Positions 17,072 to 26,346 of a DNA stretch of 64,000 nucleotides are shown here, piece by piece. The stretch's first letter is position 1. Each line of letters begins with the position of its first letter. The position numbers and the translations under genes were made by a program. Origin of the DNA: Bacteroidota bacterium (GTDB lineage: Bacteria; Bacteroidota; Bacteroidia; Chitinophagales; Saprospiraceae); assembly GCA_024743405.1 (NCBI GenBank), contig JANSWP010000008.1:1-64000 (forward strand), read 5' to 3'. Under the pieces are notes generated by a model, which had not been told where the DNA came from, did not search any database, and worked only from the letters and a program-made list of their open reading frames with translations.

Positions 17072-18067
17072 CTAAGGAACCTCTACTGTATTCAAAATCC
17101 GATTAATAATATCTTCCTGCGAAATATTTTCCGCTTCCGCTTCATAAGTCAATCCAATTCGATGTCTCAAAACATCATGACAAATTGCTCGAACATCTTC
17201 CGGAATGACATAACCTCTTCGTTTCAAAAATGCATAAGCCTTTGACGCCAGAGCTAAATTGATACTTGCCCGTGGTGAACCACCATAATTTATCAAAGGT
17301 TGTAAATTACTCAAACCATATTCTTGAGGTTGGCGCGTTGCGAAAACAATGTCTAAAATGTATTGCTCAATTTTCTCGTCCATATAAACTTTTCGGACAG
17401 ATTTTCGAGCCTTCAGAATATCTTCGGGTTTGACAATTGAACTAACTTTTCCGAATCCTTCGTCACTCATATTTCGGCGAACGATCTCTCTTTCTTCCTC
17501 TTTATTTGGATAAGAAATTTTGACCTTCAACATGAAACGATCCGTCTGTGCCTCAGGCAACGGATAAGTCCCTTCTTGTTCGATTGGGTTTTGAGTTGCC
17601 AAAACAAGAAATGGTTCTTCCAATTTGAAAGTCTGTCGCCCAATTGTAACCTGTCTTTCCTGCATCGCTTCCAACAAAGCGGACTGAACTTTCGCTGGCG
17701 CACGGTTGATTTCATCTGCCAAAATAAAATTTGCAAAGATTGGACCTTGCCTAACCGTGAATTCATTTTTTCCCTGATTATAAATCATCGTACCCACAAT
17801 ATCAGCAGGCAATAAATCTGGTGTAAATTGAATTCGCTGGAATTTAGCATCAACAGCACTTGATAATGTTTTGATTGCCAATGTTTTAGCTAGCCCAGGA
17901 AGACCTTCAAGTAAGACATGCCCTTTTGCTAAAAGTCCCAACATCAATCGTTCAATCATATGATGTTGACCAACAATAACTTTAGATGTTTCCTCATTTA
18001 GTTTTTCAACAAAAGCACTGTCAATGTAAATCTGTTGATTAATCGCTTCAATGTCTATGGATTGCAT
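17072..18067 (-). CDS. MoxR-family AAA+ ATPase
   Basis: Walker A is GLPGLAKT (55-62) and Walker B is LADEINRAP. The MoxR signatures TYPLPEAQTDRFML and ATQNPIEQEGTY are present, and the C-terminal lid contains GGSPRASINLALASKAYA. Its length of 331 residues is normal. It is cytoplasmic and probably a chaperone-type ATPase acting with the VWA proteins encoded downstream. It is the first gene of the cluster that continues with the DUF3298-like protein, DUF58, the BatD-like protein and BatA. Confidence 0.95.
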   Translation of the reverse strand: MQSIDIEAINQQIYIDSAFVEKLNEETSKVIVGQHHMIERLMLGLLAKGHVLLEGLPGLAKTLAIKTLSSAVDAKFQRIQFTPDLLPADIVGTMIYNQGKNEFTVRQGPIFANFILADEINRAPAKVQSALLEAMQERQVTIGRQTFKLEEPFLVLATQNPIEQEGTYPLPEAQTDRFMLKVKISYPNKEEEREIVRRNMSDEGFGKVSSIVKPEDILKARKSVRKVYMDEKIEQYILDIVFATRQPQEYGLSNLQPLINYGGSPRASINLALASKAYAFLKRRGYVIPEDVRAICHDVLRHRIGLTYEAEAENISQEDIINRILNTVEVP

Positions 18068-18295
18068 ATTGCTTTTCGGTTGATTACGGACGACCGAAAG
18101 TTGACGGTTTTCCGCACTTTATTTTTTACAAGAATTAATGCCATTTTAAGCGGCGCAAATTTCTAAAATTTTTGGAGAAATTTGGTGGAAAGGGCTTGCC
18201 TTAACGGAATTTTTAGAGATATGTATTTTAGTTAACTAGAGAAATTATTTAAATTTAATATTTAAAAAGAACAAGGCTAATTTGATCGTCATATA

Positions 18296-19309
18296 TTAAC
18301 ACTGAATCACCACCTTCCCCATCGTCTTTCCAGACTTGAATAATCGAATAGCATCGGGTAAATTTTCAAAAGAAAAAGTATGTCCGACAATCGGTTTTTT
18401 AATGTTCAAATCTGACAATTCAGCTAACAGCTCATGCATCAAATCGGAATTATCGTAGAGATAAATCAGGTTAAATCCCAGAATGCCTTTGTTATCTTCG
18501 GCTAAGTTTTGGGCATCAATTCGAGGTCGACGGATAAATTTCCAGAGCAGTTTGAAAATATTCGGTCGGTCTCCAGGATGGGCATATTGAGCGGCACCAT
18601 AAACAATCATTCGACCTTGTGGACCCAAAGTTTTGAAACCTTCTTTCATGATTTCACCACCTATACATTCCATGACCATATTCAATTCTCGACCATCGAG
18701 GGCTGCTTTTAATTGTTTCGAGAAATCTTTTCCTCTCACAATTCCTTTATCATACCCTTCTTCTTCTAACCTCTTCAATTTTGAACTATTTCCAACTGTT
18801 CCGATTGTATACGCATTATATTTTTTCGCAATTCGATTAGCCAAAACACCAACTCCACCTGCAGCACTATGAATCAAAATGGTCATTCCTTTTTGAATAC
18901 TTCCTAAATTTGTCAAACCATAATAAGCTGTTAATACTTGCACGAGATAACTTGCTCCTTCCTCAAAACTCCAATCTGTCGGTAATGGAATCACATAACG
19001 GCTGTTTATATTTAAATGTGTGGTGTATGCGCCGAAACGAGTTACACCCATGACTTTGTCGCCAGCTTTTACATTTGTCACGTTTTTTCCGACTTTGGCA
19101 ATGACGCCCGAGTATTCGAGACCAGGGATGAATTGCCCCGGAGGGGTTGCAGAATATAAGCCCCAAATAGCGAATACATCAGCGAAATTTAATCCGATAG
19201 CTTTGACTTCGACAGTGACTTCATTTTCAGGTGGGTCAGGCAGGTTTTCTTCAACGATTTTTAAATTTTTGACGTTCCCGGCTTTTAAATAATAGGCTTT
19301 TCGTTGCAT
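18296..19309 (-). CDS. Zinc-free medium-chain dehydrogenase (quinone oxidoreductase / VAT-1 type)
   Basis: The protein has 337 residues with a GroES-like N-terminal domain (GLNFADVFAIWG, then PGLEYSGVIAKVG) and a Rossmann domain with SAAGGVGVLANRIAK. The structural and catalytic zinc ligands of alcohol dehydrogenases are absent, which places it with NADPH-dependent quinone oxidoreductases. The C-terminal LFKSGKTMGKVVI is typical. It is a single cytoplasmic gene and its natural substrate is not evident. Confidence 0.9.
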   Translation of the reverse strand: MQRKAYYLKAGNVKNLKIVEENLPDPPENEVTVEVKAIGLNFADVFAIWGLYSATPPGQFIPGLEYSGVIAKVGKNVTNVKAGDKVMGVTRFGAYTTHLNINSRYVIPLPTDWSFEEGASYLVQVLTAYYGLTNLGSIQKGMTILIHSAAGGVGVLANRIAKKYNAYTIGTVGNSSKLKRLEEEGYDKGIVRGKDFSKQLKAALDGRELNMVMECIGGEIMKEGFKTLGPQGRMIVYGAAQYAHPGDRPNIFKLLWKFIRRPRIDAQNLAEDNKGILGFNLIYLYDNSDLMHELLAELSDLNIKKPIVGHTFSFENLPDAIRLFKSGKTMGKVVIQC

Positions 19310-19345
19310 TAGTGATTGTTTAAGTTGATTTGTTTTTTACAAAAT

Positions 19346-20569
19346 TTAAAGAAATAAGAGTATTAGAAATGTGATAACAGTCGCTATAAACCCAATCATG
19401 AAAATATTATAAGAAATACTCAAGTAACGATATTTTTTATCCAAAACTTTTCCTAGATAGTAAAGGTCTCTAGCCATGTTTCCATAAAGTAATTCACTAT
19501 CTCTAAACATAGCATCCATAGCCTCTTCATATTTTTCCAAATCCATTTTTATAAAATTTCCAAAGAAAACGATGTTCTTTTTTGCTTCATCAAAGGGAGG
19601 GTCATTTTCATTGATTGTGGTCACCTTTGGTCGAGCTGAAAGCACAGCAAAAATAAGAGAGGAGAGTCCAGTGATCAAAAATATTACTGCTGGAAAAAGT
19701 ACGCTTGGAGTTGTTTCTGTTATGTTTTTATAGGTAATAATAGAAACGATGACGGAAATAAGTAGCGCATTTACCGTGATCATAATATTCGCTTTTCCGT
19801 CTGCAATGGCGCTAAGGTTGATGTGATTTCTATAATTAGTACGGAAAAAAGTTTGAGTGCCTGAATAAGGTAATTTTCGTTCGAGTCGTTGAAATTTCCT
19901 CTGTATACCATTTTCGGCTATGACGGATGTACTTTCTATTTTTTCTGTAATTTGTTTTTGAGCCAAAATGTTTTGAACAACGATTGGAGCAAAATTAATT
20001 TTCGAAAAAGAAGTAAAAAATCTTGCGGATAAAAGTTGAGTTAATTGAGTTTTTGCCCAATCATTTTTGTCTATTACTTTATTTAAAGCTATTTCTTTTT
20101 CAAGCTTTAAAACAGGGCTTTTTTCAAAGAAATTTTCACAAAAATGACAAGCTTGGATGGCATCAAAGAGACATTGGCCTACTTTAGTTGAAGGAGCTTG
20201 ATTATTGCTAATTTGTTGAATGACTTGAACCGTTTTTTTCGTATTTGAGGCAGGAAACCCTTTTGCGACAAGAAATTTTTGAAGTAATTCGGAGCTCTTT
20301 GAAAATGGACGTGAATAGTCAAAAAGGAAGCCCAGATGATAGAACCAGGCAGTGAGTTTTGCCTCGGTAACAACGGCTTCTGTAAAAGCATTTCCTCGAG
20401 CAATTGACTCTGCTTTTTCAACAACTTTAGTGGTAAATTGATAATTGTGATAGACAAGTTTGGAGTCATGTTTTTGATTGAACAGACTTAAAGCAAATCG
20501 TTGAGCATCAATTAAAATAGGATCCTCCAATTTTTTTATTTCAGTTTCAGTGTGACTATTTTCCTCCAT
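19346..20569 (-). CDS. Pycsar-effector-type membrane protein with degenerate HD domain
   Basis: The protein has 407 residues. The N-terminal part aligns by eye with HD phosphohydrolases: YHNYQFTTKVV (40-50) and AWFYHLGF (74-81). Where I expect YHN..HT..VV and AWFHDxGF, this protein has Phe45, Tyr77 and His78, so the first ligand His and the HD pair are lost. The C-terminal part is the Pycsar effector transmembrane type (DUF5706): NHINLSAIADGKANIMITVN, helices about 260-280 and 288-312, a loop with LYGNMARDLYYLGKVLDKKY, and a last helix at 385-407. Known relatives are gated by cyclic nucleotides in phage defence. No cyclase gene is nearby, so a housekeeping role is possible. Confidence 0.75.
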   Translation of the reverse strand: MEENSHTETEIKKLEDPILIDAQRFALSLFNQKHDSKLVYHNYQFTTKVVEKAESIARGNAFTEAVVTEAKLTAWFYHLGFLFDYSRPFSKSSELLQKFLVAKGFPASNTKKTVQVIQQISNNQAPSTKVGQCLFDAIQACHFCENFFEKSPVLKLEKEIALNKVIDKNDWAKTQLTQLLSARFFTSFSKINFAPIVVQNILAQKQITEKIESTSVIAENGIQRKFQRLERKLPYSGTQTFFRTNYRNHINLSAIADGKANIMITVNALLISVIVSIITYKNITETTPSVLFPAVIFLITGLSSLIFAVLSARPKVTTINENDPPFDEAKKNIVFFGNFIKMDLEKYEEAMDAMFRDSELLYGNMARDLYYLGKVLDKKYRYLSISYNIFMIGFIATVITFLILLFL

Positions 20570-20848
20570 TTATGTCAGAATATTCGGATGACTTTTAAAT
20601 CTTGTGTATTAATTATAAATCCTATAGAAATACCAAAAAGACATCCAAAAATACGAGGATTTGAGGAATTATCAATTAAATCCAAGTTTATGCGAAAGCT
20701 TTTAGGTATAAAGTCAGAAACGTTCTTGCATGAAATAATTGGATTTAGTTATCTTTGAAGAAACGCATTGAATCTTTTTAAAAAAATATTTACTTAATCA
20801 ACCTTACCCAATCAAATATTTTGGAGAAGGGAAAACAAAACTTTTATT

Positions 20849-21457
20849 ATGGATTTAACGGATTTATTACAAGGTCAATTATCAGAAGGGCTACTTGAAC
20901 AATTGACTGGTCAACTTGGGGGGGCTGACAAACAACAAACTCAAGCTGCTGCTGGTGGAATCTTAGAAACTTTAGTGGGGGCTTTAGCAAAAAATGCTTC
21001 AACTCCTGATGGAGCAAGCGCATTAAATAATGCACTCGAAAATGATCATGATGGTAGTATTTTTGATAATCTTACAGATTTTATAGGAGGAAATACAGAA
21101 AAGGTTAATTCTAGAACTGCGAATGGTTCTGGAATTTTGAATCATATTTTGGGTGAGAAACAAGGAGGTGCAGTTGATATGATTAGCAAAATGAGTGGCT
21201 TAGATTCAAGTAAAACAGGAAGTTTAATGGCAACCTTGGCGCCTATCGTAATGGGAGCTTTGGGTAAAACCAAAAAATCTAGCGGTTTAGATGTTGGAGG
21301 CTTAGTTTCAATGCTTTCAGGTGTTGTTGGTGCGAGAAAAAATGCGGACAATCCGATGATGGGAATGATTACAGGGTTTTTAGATAAAGATGGTGACGGA
21401 AGTATTGTTGACGATGTGGCGGGAAGTCTTTTGGGTAGATTGTTTGGTAGAAAATAA
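20849..21457 (+). CDS. DUF937 domain protein
   Basis: The protein has 202 residues and no signal peptide. The first half is DUF937-like (LTGQLGGADKQQTQAAAGGI, then LVGALAKNASTPDGASALNNAL), with a second Gly/Met-rich segment (LMATLAPIVMGALGK). Asp-rich turns (ENDHDGSIFDN and LDKDGDGSIVDDV) resemble EF-hand-like or calcium-binding loops in such proteins. Function is unknown. It is monocistronic and ends at a strong terminator. Confidence 0.75.
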   Translation: MDLTDLLQGQLSEGLLEQLTGQLGGADKQQTQAAAGGILETLVGALAKNASTPDGASALNNALENDHDGSIFDNLTDFIGGNTEKVNSRTANGSGILNHILGEKQGGAVDMISKMSGLDSSKTGSLMATLAPIVMGALGKTKKSSGLDVGGLVSMLSGVVGARKNADNPMMGMITGFLDKDGDGSIVDDVAGSLLGRLFGRK

Positions 21458-21495
21458 GTCCAACCTTGAATAAATTAAACAAACATACTTTGAGG

Positions 21496-21527
21496 GGGCG
21501 TTACCAGATAATGGTAACGCCCTTTTT
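21496..21527 (+). terminator. Rho-independent terminator
   Basis: The 11-bp perfect stem GGGCGTTACCA/TGGTAACGCCC (21496-21506 and 21512-21522) is followed by TTTTT. It ends the DUF937 gene and also lies at the end of the convergent aminopeptidase gene. Confidence 0.93.
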
Positions 21528-21530
21528 ATA

Positions 21531-23318
21531 TTAGATTGTTTGACACATTTGTTTCATCCAATCAAACTCTTCTTTACTTAAATGTGGGCTTAACTTTTCA
21601 AAAACTTCTTGATGATAAGTATTCAACCAATTTCGCTCATTTTCCGAAAGTAAATCTCTGTCCACTAGATTCAAATCGATAGGGAATAAGGTTAATGTTT
21701 CAAACTTATACCATTTTGTTTCATCAATTTCTTTATCCATTACGCAAAGAATCAGATTTTCAATTCTAATTCCATATTCATCTTTTTTATAAAAACCTGG
21801 CTCATTGGAGGTGAACATGCCTGGCGAAATATAAGTCGTACCTCGACTTGTACTTGGATTGGTAGCAAAACCTTGTGGTGGCTCATGAACATTCAAAAAG
21901 AAACCAACTCCGTGTCCCGTACCATGACCGTAGTTCAAATTGTCTTTCCAAAGATGAATTCTGGCAAGTGTATCCAATTGAACTCCGGTTGTTCTTTCCG
22001 GAAATTTGGCGGTAGTTAGTCCAATGTGACCTTTTAAAACTAAGGTGAAGTTTCGTTTTTGTTCATCAGTTGGATTACCTAATGAAATAGTTCGAGTAAT
22101 ATCGGTTGTGCCATTTGTGTATTGTCCGCCACTGTCCAAAAGTAGGATCCCCTCTTTTTCAATATTAGCACAAGATTCTGGTTCGGCATGGTAATGAACA
22201 ATGGCTCCATTGCCTTTATAACCACATATCGCGTCAAAACTTTCACCATGATAATCACCTTGGGTGCGACGGAATTCAATAAGTTTTTCGGCTACCTCTG
22301 TTTCGGGAACTGATCTTTCATTTAATGTTGAATCTAACCATCGAAATAGTTTCGTCAAAGCTACTCCATCTTTTATCATCGCTTCTCGAATATGTCCAAC
22401 TTCTATCGGATTTTTAATCGCTTTTTGACATCGAACGATATTTTGACCTTTTAAGGATTGGTCACTTGGAATAGCATTGTATAATAAATTATTAATGGTG
22501 GATGCATCAATTTGAATGATTTCCCCTTGTGGTATATTTTTTAAAAAGGCTTCAATTTCTTCGTATTTTTTTATCAAAATGCCATCTTCATTCAACTTAG
22601 ATTTTAACTCGCCCGATATTTTTGTGTTTTCAATAAATAGATAAGCTATCTCCTTTGAAATGACCGCATATGAATAAAAAACAGGATTGCATTCAACGTC
22701 TTTTCCTCTCAAATTAAAGATCCAGGCAATGTCATCTAAAGTCGAAATAAAATAATGATCGGCACCTTTTTCCTCCATCTTTGTACGGACATGTTTCAAT
22801 TTTTCGAGTCGACTTTGACCAGCATATTTTACGTCATGATCAAAAATTAAATCTTGTGGAAGAGGTTCTCTATCTTTCCAAATTTCTGAAATTAAGTCAT
22901 GATTGCCATCTAAATCAATACTTTTTCCTTCCAAATTAGTTGCCAATTGTCTTACTTGCCCCACAGAAAAAAGCCTACCGTCGAAACCTAATTTTACACC
23001 CTTTTTTAAATTGTTTTTTAGCCAGATAATATGCTCTGGAGCATGTGCAATTTTTTGTTTTTGCAATACAAAATCGGTACCTCTTAATTGTGTTTCTCCT
23101 TGAATAAAATAGCGACTATCTACCCATACATGTGCAATTTCTTGAGTCACGATAACCGTTCCTGCTGAACCTGTAAAACCAGAAATCCATGCGCGCGACT
23201 TCCAATGGTCAGCAACATATTCACTTTGATGTGGATCACTACTTGGAATAAGATAGGCATCAATATTTTGAGATTTCATGGCTCTTCGAAGGGCAATAAG
23301 TTTTTCGTTGACAGTCAT
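21531..23318 (-). CDS. Aminopeptidase P family (Xaa-Pro aminopeptidase, M24B)
   Basis: The enzyme removes an N-terminal residue that precedes proline. At 595 residues it is the long form, with two creatinase-like N-terminal domains and a C-terminal pita-bread metallopeptidase. The dinuclear metal site can be followed: Asp in LLLDSGGQY, Asp in TTDITRT, His in HGTGHGVGFFLNVHEPP, Glu in SNEPGFY and Glu in GIRIENLIL. It has no signal peptide, so it is cytoplasmic. It is monocistronic between the DUF937 gene and dnaN. Confidence 0.93.
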   Translation of the reverse strand: MTVNEKLIALRRAMKSQNIDAYLIPSSDPHQSEYVADHWKSRAWISGFTGSAGTVIVTQEIAHVWVDSRYFIQGETQLRGTDFVLQKQKIAHAPEHIIWLKNNLKKGVKLGFDGRLFSVGQVRQLATNLEGKSIDLDGNHDLISEIWKDREPLPQDLIFDHDVKYAGQSRLEKLKHVRTKMEEKGADHYFISTLDDIAWIFNLRGKDVECNPVFYSYAVISKEIAYLFIENTKISGELKSKLNEDGILIKKYEEIEAFLKNIPQGEIIQIDASTINNLLYNAIPSDQSLKGQNIVRCQKAIKNPIEVGHIREAMIKDGVALTKLFRWLDSTLNERSVPETEVAEKLIEFRRTQGDYHGESFDAICGYKGNGAIVHYHAEPESCANIEKEGILLLDSGGQYTNGTTDITRTISLGNPTDEQKRNFTLVLKGHIGLTTAKFPERTTGVQLDTLARIHLWKDNLNYGHGTGHGVGFFLNVHEPPQGFATNPSTSRGTTYISPGMFTSNEPGFYKKDEYGIRIENLILCVMDKEIDETKWYKFETLTLFPIDLNLVDRDLLSENERNWLNTYHQEVFEKLSPHLSKEEFDWMKQMCQTI

Positions 23319-23426
23319 TTAGATTGATTTTTTAGGATTGTTAACTTTAACATATGAAGGAAAATGTATGGGACATACTTGATGATTAAAGCCAATAACC
23401 CTATGAAAAGCGATATGCAAATATGG

Positions 23427-23472
23427 CAAAAATAAAAACGCCGATTAAATCAAAAATGACTTAATCGGCGTT
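23427..23472 (-). terminator. Rho-independent terminator of dnaN
   Basis: The 12-bp perfect stem AACGCCGATTAA/TTAATCGGCGTT (23437-23448 and 23461-23472) has a 12-nt loop. On the minus strand it is followed by TTTTATTTTTG. Confidence 0.92.
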
Positions 23473-23494
23473 AGGAAGGCATATTATAGAAATA

Positions 23495-24610
23495 TTAATT
23501 ACTCAACATCACCGGCATTACTAGCATCAAAATTTCTTCTCCATCTGTTTCTTCGGCAGGCAATAAAATGCCAGCGCGAGTTGGTGTTGATAATTCCATT
23601 TTAATATCATCTGACTCTAAAACACCAAGCATTTCAACTAAGAATTTTGCATTGAAACCAATTGTGACTGGTTCACCTTCATAATTACAATTTAATTGTT
23701 CAGTCGCTTCATTAGAAAAGTCAAGGTCTTGGGCTGAGATAGTCATGCTATCAGGAGTAATATTTAAGATTACCTGATTAGTCGTTTTGTTGGCGTAGAT
23801 CGCGATCCGTTTGAGAGAGTTTTGAAAATCAGTTCGCGGAAGTGTTAGTAGGTTAGGATTATCAACAGGAATGACTGCGTTGTAATCAGGGTATCTAGAA
23901 TCAATCAAACGACAAACTAAAGTCGTATCGTCAAACGCAAAGAATGCATTGGCTTTATTGAAGGACAATTTGATATCGCCACCAGAAGGTAAAGCTCCTT
24001 TTAATAAATTTAGGGCTTTTTTAGGAACGATAAAAGTAGTTGAAACTTCACTTGTGATATCAGTGAAAGTATATTTTACTAATTTATGTGCATCTGTTGC
24101 AACGACAATCAATTTGGTAAAATCAACCTGAAAATAAACACCTGTCATTGCTGGTCTTAACTCGTCATTGCTCGTCGCAAAAAGCGTTTTTGCAATCGCA
24201 TTAGTCAAGGTTGGGGCATTTAAACTCACAGAATCTACTCCATCTGGTTCAGGAATATTTGGAAAGTCCTGACCGTTTTCACCGGCTAATTTATATTTAC
24301 CATAAGCCGAAGTAATTTCGATTCCAAAGTTTTCATCATTCACATTAAAGGTGATGGGTTGTTCTGGTAAAGCCTTCAATGTGTCCAAAAGGATTCTTGC
24401 AGGTACAGCAACTATTCCGTTGGCATCAGACATTACATCAATTTGTGTTGTAATGGAAGTTTCTAAATCTGTTGCTGATATAATGAGCTTGTTATCTTCA
24501 ATTTTGAAGAGAAAGTCTTCTAAAATCGGTAACACTGGGCTTGAACCAATTGCCCCTCCTGCAATTTGCAGTTGTTTTAATAATTCGTTCGATGATACAC
24601 TAAATTTCAT
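23495..24610 (-). CDS. dnaN: DNA polymerase III subunit beta (sliding clamp)
   Basis: The clamp encircles DNA and tethers the polymerase. The protein begins MKFSVSSNELLKQLQIAGGA and shows the three-domain layout with LPILEDFLF, GVYFQVD and the C-terminal LMPVML. I chose the ATG at 24610: the longer reading adds ten residues outside the conserved N-terminus and would start upstream of the candidate -7 region. Its length of 371 residues is standard. dnaA, recF and gyrB are not adjacent, so the classical origin cluster is not conserved here. Confidence 0.96.
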   Translation of the reverse strand: MKFSVSSNELLKQLQIAGGAIGSSPVLPILEDFLFKIEDNKLIISATDLETSITTQIDVMSDANGIVAVPARILLDTLKALPEQPITFNVNDENFGIEITSAYGKYKLAGENGQDFPNIPEPDGVDSVSLNAPTLTNAIAKTLFATSNDELRPAMTGVYFQVDFTKLIVVATDAHKLVKYTFTDITSEVSTTFIVPKKALNLLKGALPSGGDIKLSFNKANAFFAFDDTTLVCRLIDSRYPDYNAVIPVDNPNLLTLPRTDFQNSLKRIAIYANKTTNQVILNITPDSMTISAQDLDFSNEATEQLNCNYEGEPVTIGFNAKFLVEMLGVLESDDIKMELSTPTRAGILLPAEETDGEEILMLVMPVMLSN

Positions 24611-24637
24611 AAGTGATTCTTTTTTAATAGATTGCCA

Positions 24638-24645
24638 CAAAAATA
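24638..24645 (-). promoter_or_regulatory. Candidate -7 box for dnaN (TATTTTTG)
   Basis: A TAnnTTTG match on the minus strand 28 bp before the chosen dnaN ATG. This supports the shorter start, because the longer reading would begin before transcription has properly started. Confidence 0.35.
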
Positions 24646-24774
24646 AAGCTTAATACCTACATTTTGAGATTTAAAAACCAACATAATGTGGATAACTTAA
24701 AAGATAAAAAGGCTTTCCTTATAATTAAATCACTCAACTTTAAAAAACATCTCTTTTAAATTAAAATCTCGTCC

Positions 24775-24782
24775 TATCTTTG
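24775..24782 (+). promoter_or_regulatory. Candidate -7 box TATCTTTG
   Basis: An exact TAnnTTTG match 17 bp upstream of the M16 gene ATG, implying a very short leader. It is the same octamer as before rbfA and secA in this window. Confidence 0.5.
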
Positions 24783-24798
24783 CGCTCTTAAATTGAAA

Positions 24799-26076
24799 AT
24801 GCAGATGCCAAATAGAGTGATTGCTCCTGAAATTCAGGAAATTAAAAATTTGAAATTACCTCAACCAACAGTCCTTCAATTGGATAATGGAATTCCTGTT
24901 TATGTTACAAATATGGGGACTCAGGACATTGTTAAATTAGAGGTTATTTTTTACGCAGGACGACCTTTTGAAGATAAACAATTAGTATCAAGAGCAACAG
25001 CTGGTATGCTTAAAGAAGGCACAAGAAATTATAAAGCCTCTCAAATTGCTGAACTGACAGATTTTTATGGAGGAACACTTTCCGTTCCTGTCAGCTTAGA
25101 CACTTCAAATATTTTGTTGTTTTCTTTAAAAAAGCACTTTGATAAATTACTCCCAGTTGTTGGAGATATGCTTTCTGAACCTATTTTCCCCGAGCATGAG
25201 TTGCAGTTATTTAAAAAACGTAATCAACAACGATTACAAGTTGATTTGACTCGGAATGATGTAGTAGCTTATCGAAAAGTGACGGAATTTATTTTTGGAA
25301 AAGATAAACCCTATGGCTACAATAGTGAGCCAGAAATGTATAATAATATAGGTACAGAAGATTTGAAAAAGCACTTTTATAAAAATTTTGCTTCAGGAAA
25401 TTGCAAAATTTTCTTGAGCGGCAAAATTGACCATGAGATAATTGACATGGTTAATAAAGTTTTAGGTCAAAAAATCCGAAAAGGAGCGGTTCAAAAACCA
25501 CAAATAAAAACGCATGTTGACAGGGCTACAAAAATAAAGATTCAACCGCCAGCACCTCTTCAAACGGCTATTAGAATCGGAAGCCGAATGGTGAATAAAC
25601 ATCATCCTGATTTCAAAGGACTTTATGTCTTAAATACGATTCTAGGAGGATATTTTGGTTCTAGGTTGATGACGAATATTCGAGAAGATAAAGGGTATAC
25701 TTATAATATTTACTCAACGATAGATTCGATGTTTTATGATGGTTGTTTTTATGTGGGAACAGAAGTCGGAAATGAATTTGCAAATGCTACAATAGAAGAG
25801 ATATATAAAGAGTTTGATATACTTAAGAACGACCTAGTTAACGAAGGCGAATTATCTATGGTACGTAATTATTTGTTAGGAAATTTATTGACATCATTAG
25901 ATGGTCCATTTAATGTTTCTGAAATCATAAAAGCACATTCAATGGAGGACATAGCTTTGACGGAGTTTGAGGCATTAGTTCAAACCATAAAAACTATTTC
26001 CCCTGATAATATTAGAGAATTGGCAAGAAAATATTTGAATAAAAATCAGATGTGGGAAGTAGTCGTTGGTCCTTAA
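24799..26076 (+). CDS. M16-family protein lacking the zinc motif (inactive-subunit type)
   Basis: The protein has about 425 residues with the M16 fold: LDNGIPVYV near the N-terminus, LKEGTRNY, and GGYFGSRLMTNIREDKGYTY in the second half. The inverted zinc motif HxxEH is missing: the equivalent stretch reads LVSRATAGMLKEGT. The Arg/Tyr pair in SRLMTNIREDKGYTY is kept, which fits the non-catalytic partner of two-subunit M16 peptidases, where that chain shapes the active site. No active partner is adjacent. There is no signal peptide at the chosen ATG; the track-like TTG start two codons earlier is less likely. Confidence 0.85.
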   Translation: MQMPNRVIAPEIQEIKNLKLPQPTVLQLDNGIPVYVTNMGTQDIVKLEVIFYAGRPFEDKQLVSRATAGMLKEGTRNYKASQIAELTDFYGGTLSVPVSLDTSNILLFSLKKHFDKLLPVVGDMLSEPIFPEHELQLFKKRNQQRLQVDLTRNDVVAYRKVTEFIFGKDKPYGYNSEPEMYNNIGTEDLKKHFYKNFASGNCKIFLSGKIDHEIIDMVNKVLGQKIRKGAVQKPQIKTHVDRATKIKIQPPAPLQTAIRIGSRMVNKHHPDFKGLYVLNTILGGYFGSRLMTNIREDKGYTYNIYSTIDSMFYDGCFYVGTEVGNEFANATIEEIYKEFDILKNDLVNEGELSMVRNYLLGNLLTSLDGPFNVSEIIKAHSMEDIALTEFEALVQTIKTISPDNIRELARKYLNKNQMWEVVVGP

Positions 26077-26252
26077 TATTTTAAGAATTCAACAGTAAAG
26101 GTCAAACTTGTTCACAATCACATGAAAATTTTTCTTTTACATAAAATTTGAGTTCTTTTGTAGCGTAATGTATTAAAGCGAAATGATAGAAATGCTATGA
26201 ATTGAAATTCGTTAGCAGATCGCTTTAAAAGAATATCAATATTGAAAAACAT

Positions 26253-26319
26253 TTCAAAAACGGTTTTTTACGCACTAAAAATATAATAATAATATCCTAA
26301 CATCCGACCGTTTTTTGAA
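26253..26319. repeat. Inverted repeat upstream of mreB
   Basis: The arms TTCAAAAACGGT (from 26253) and ACCGTTTTTTGAA (26307-26319) pair with one extra T. The right arm ends 27 bp before the mreB ATG. Outside it, TTAAAGCG near 26172 and CGCTTTAA at 26221 are also complementary. It may be a leader structure of the mre operon. Confidence 0.5.
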
Positions 26320-26346
26320 AATCTATAAATTAGAGAAAACTCATTA

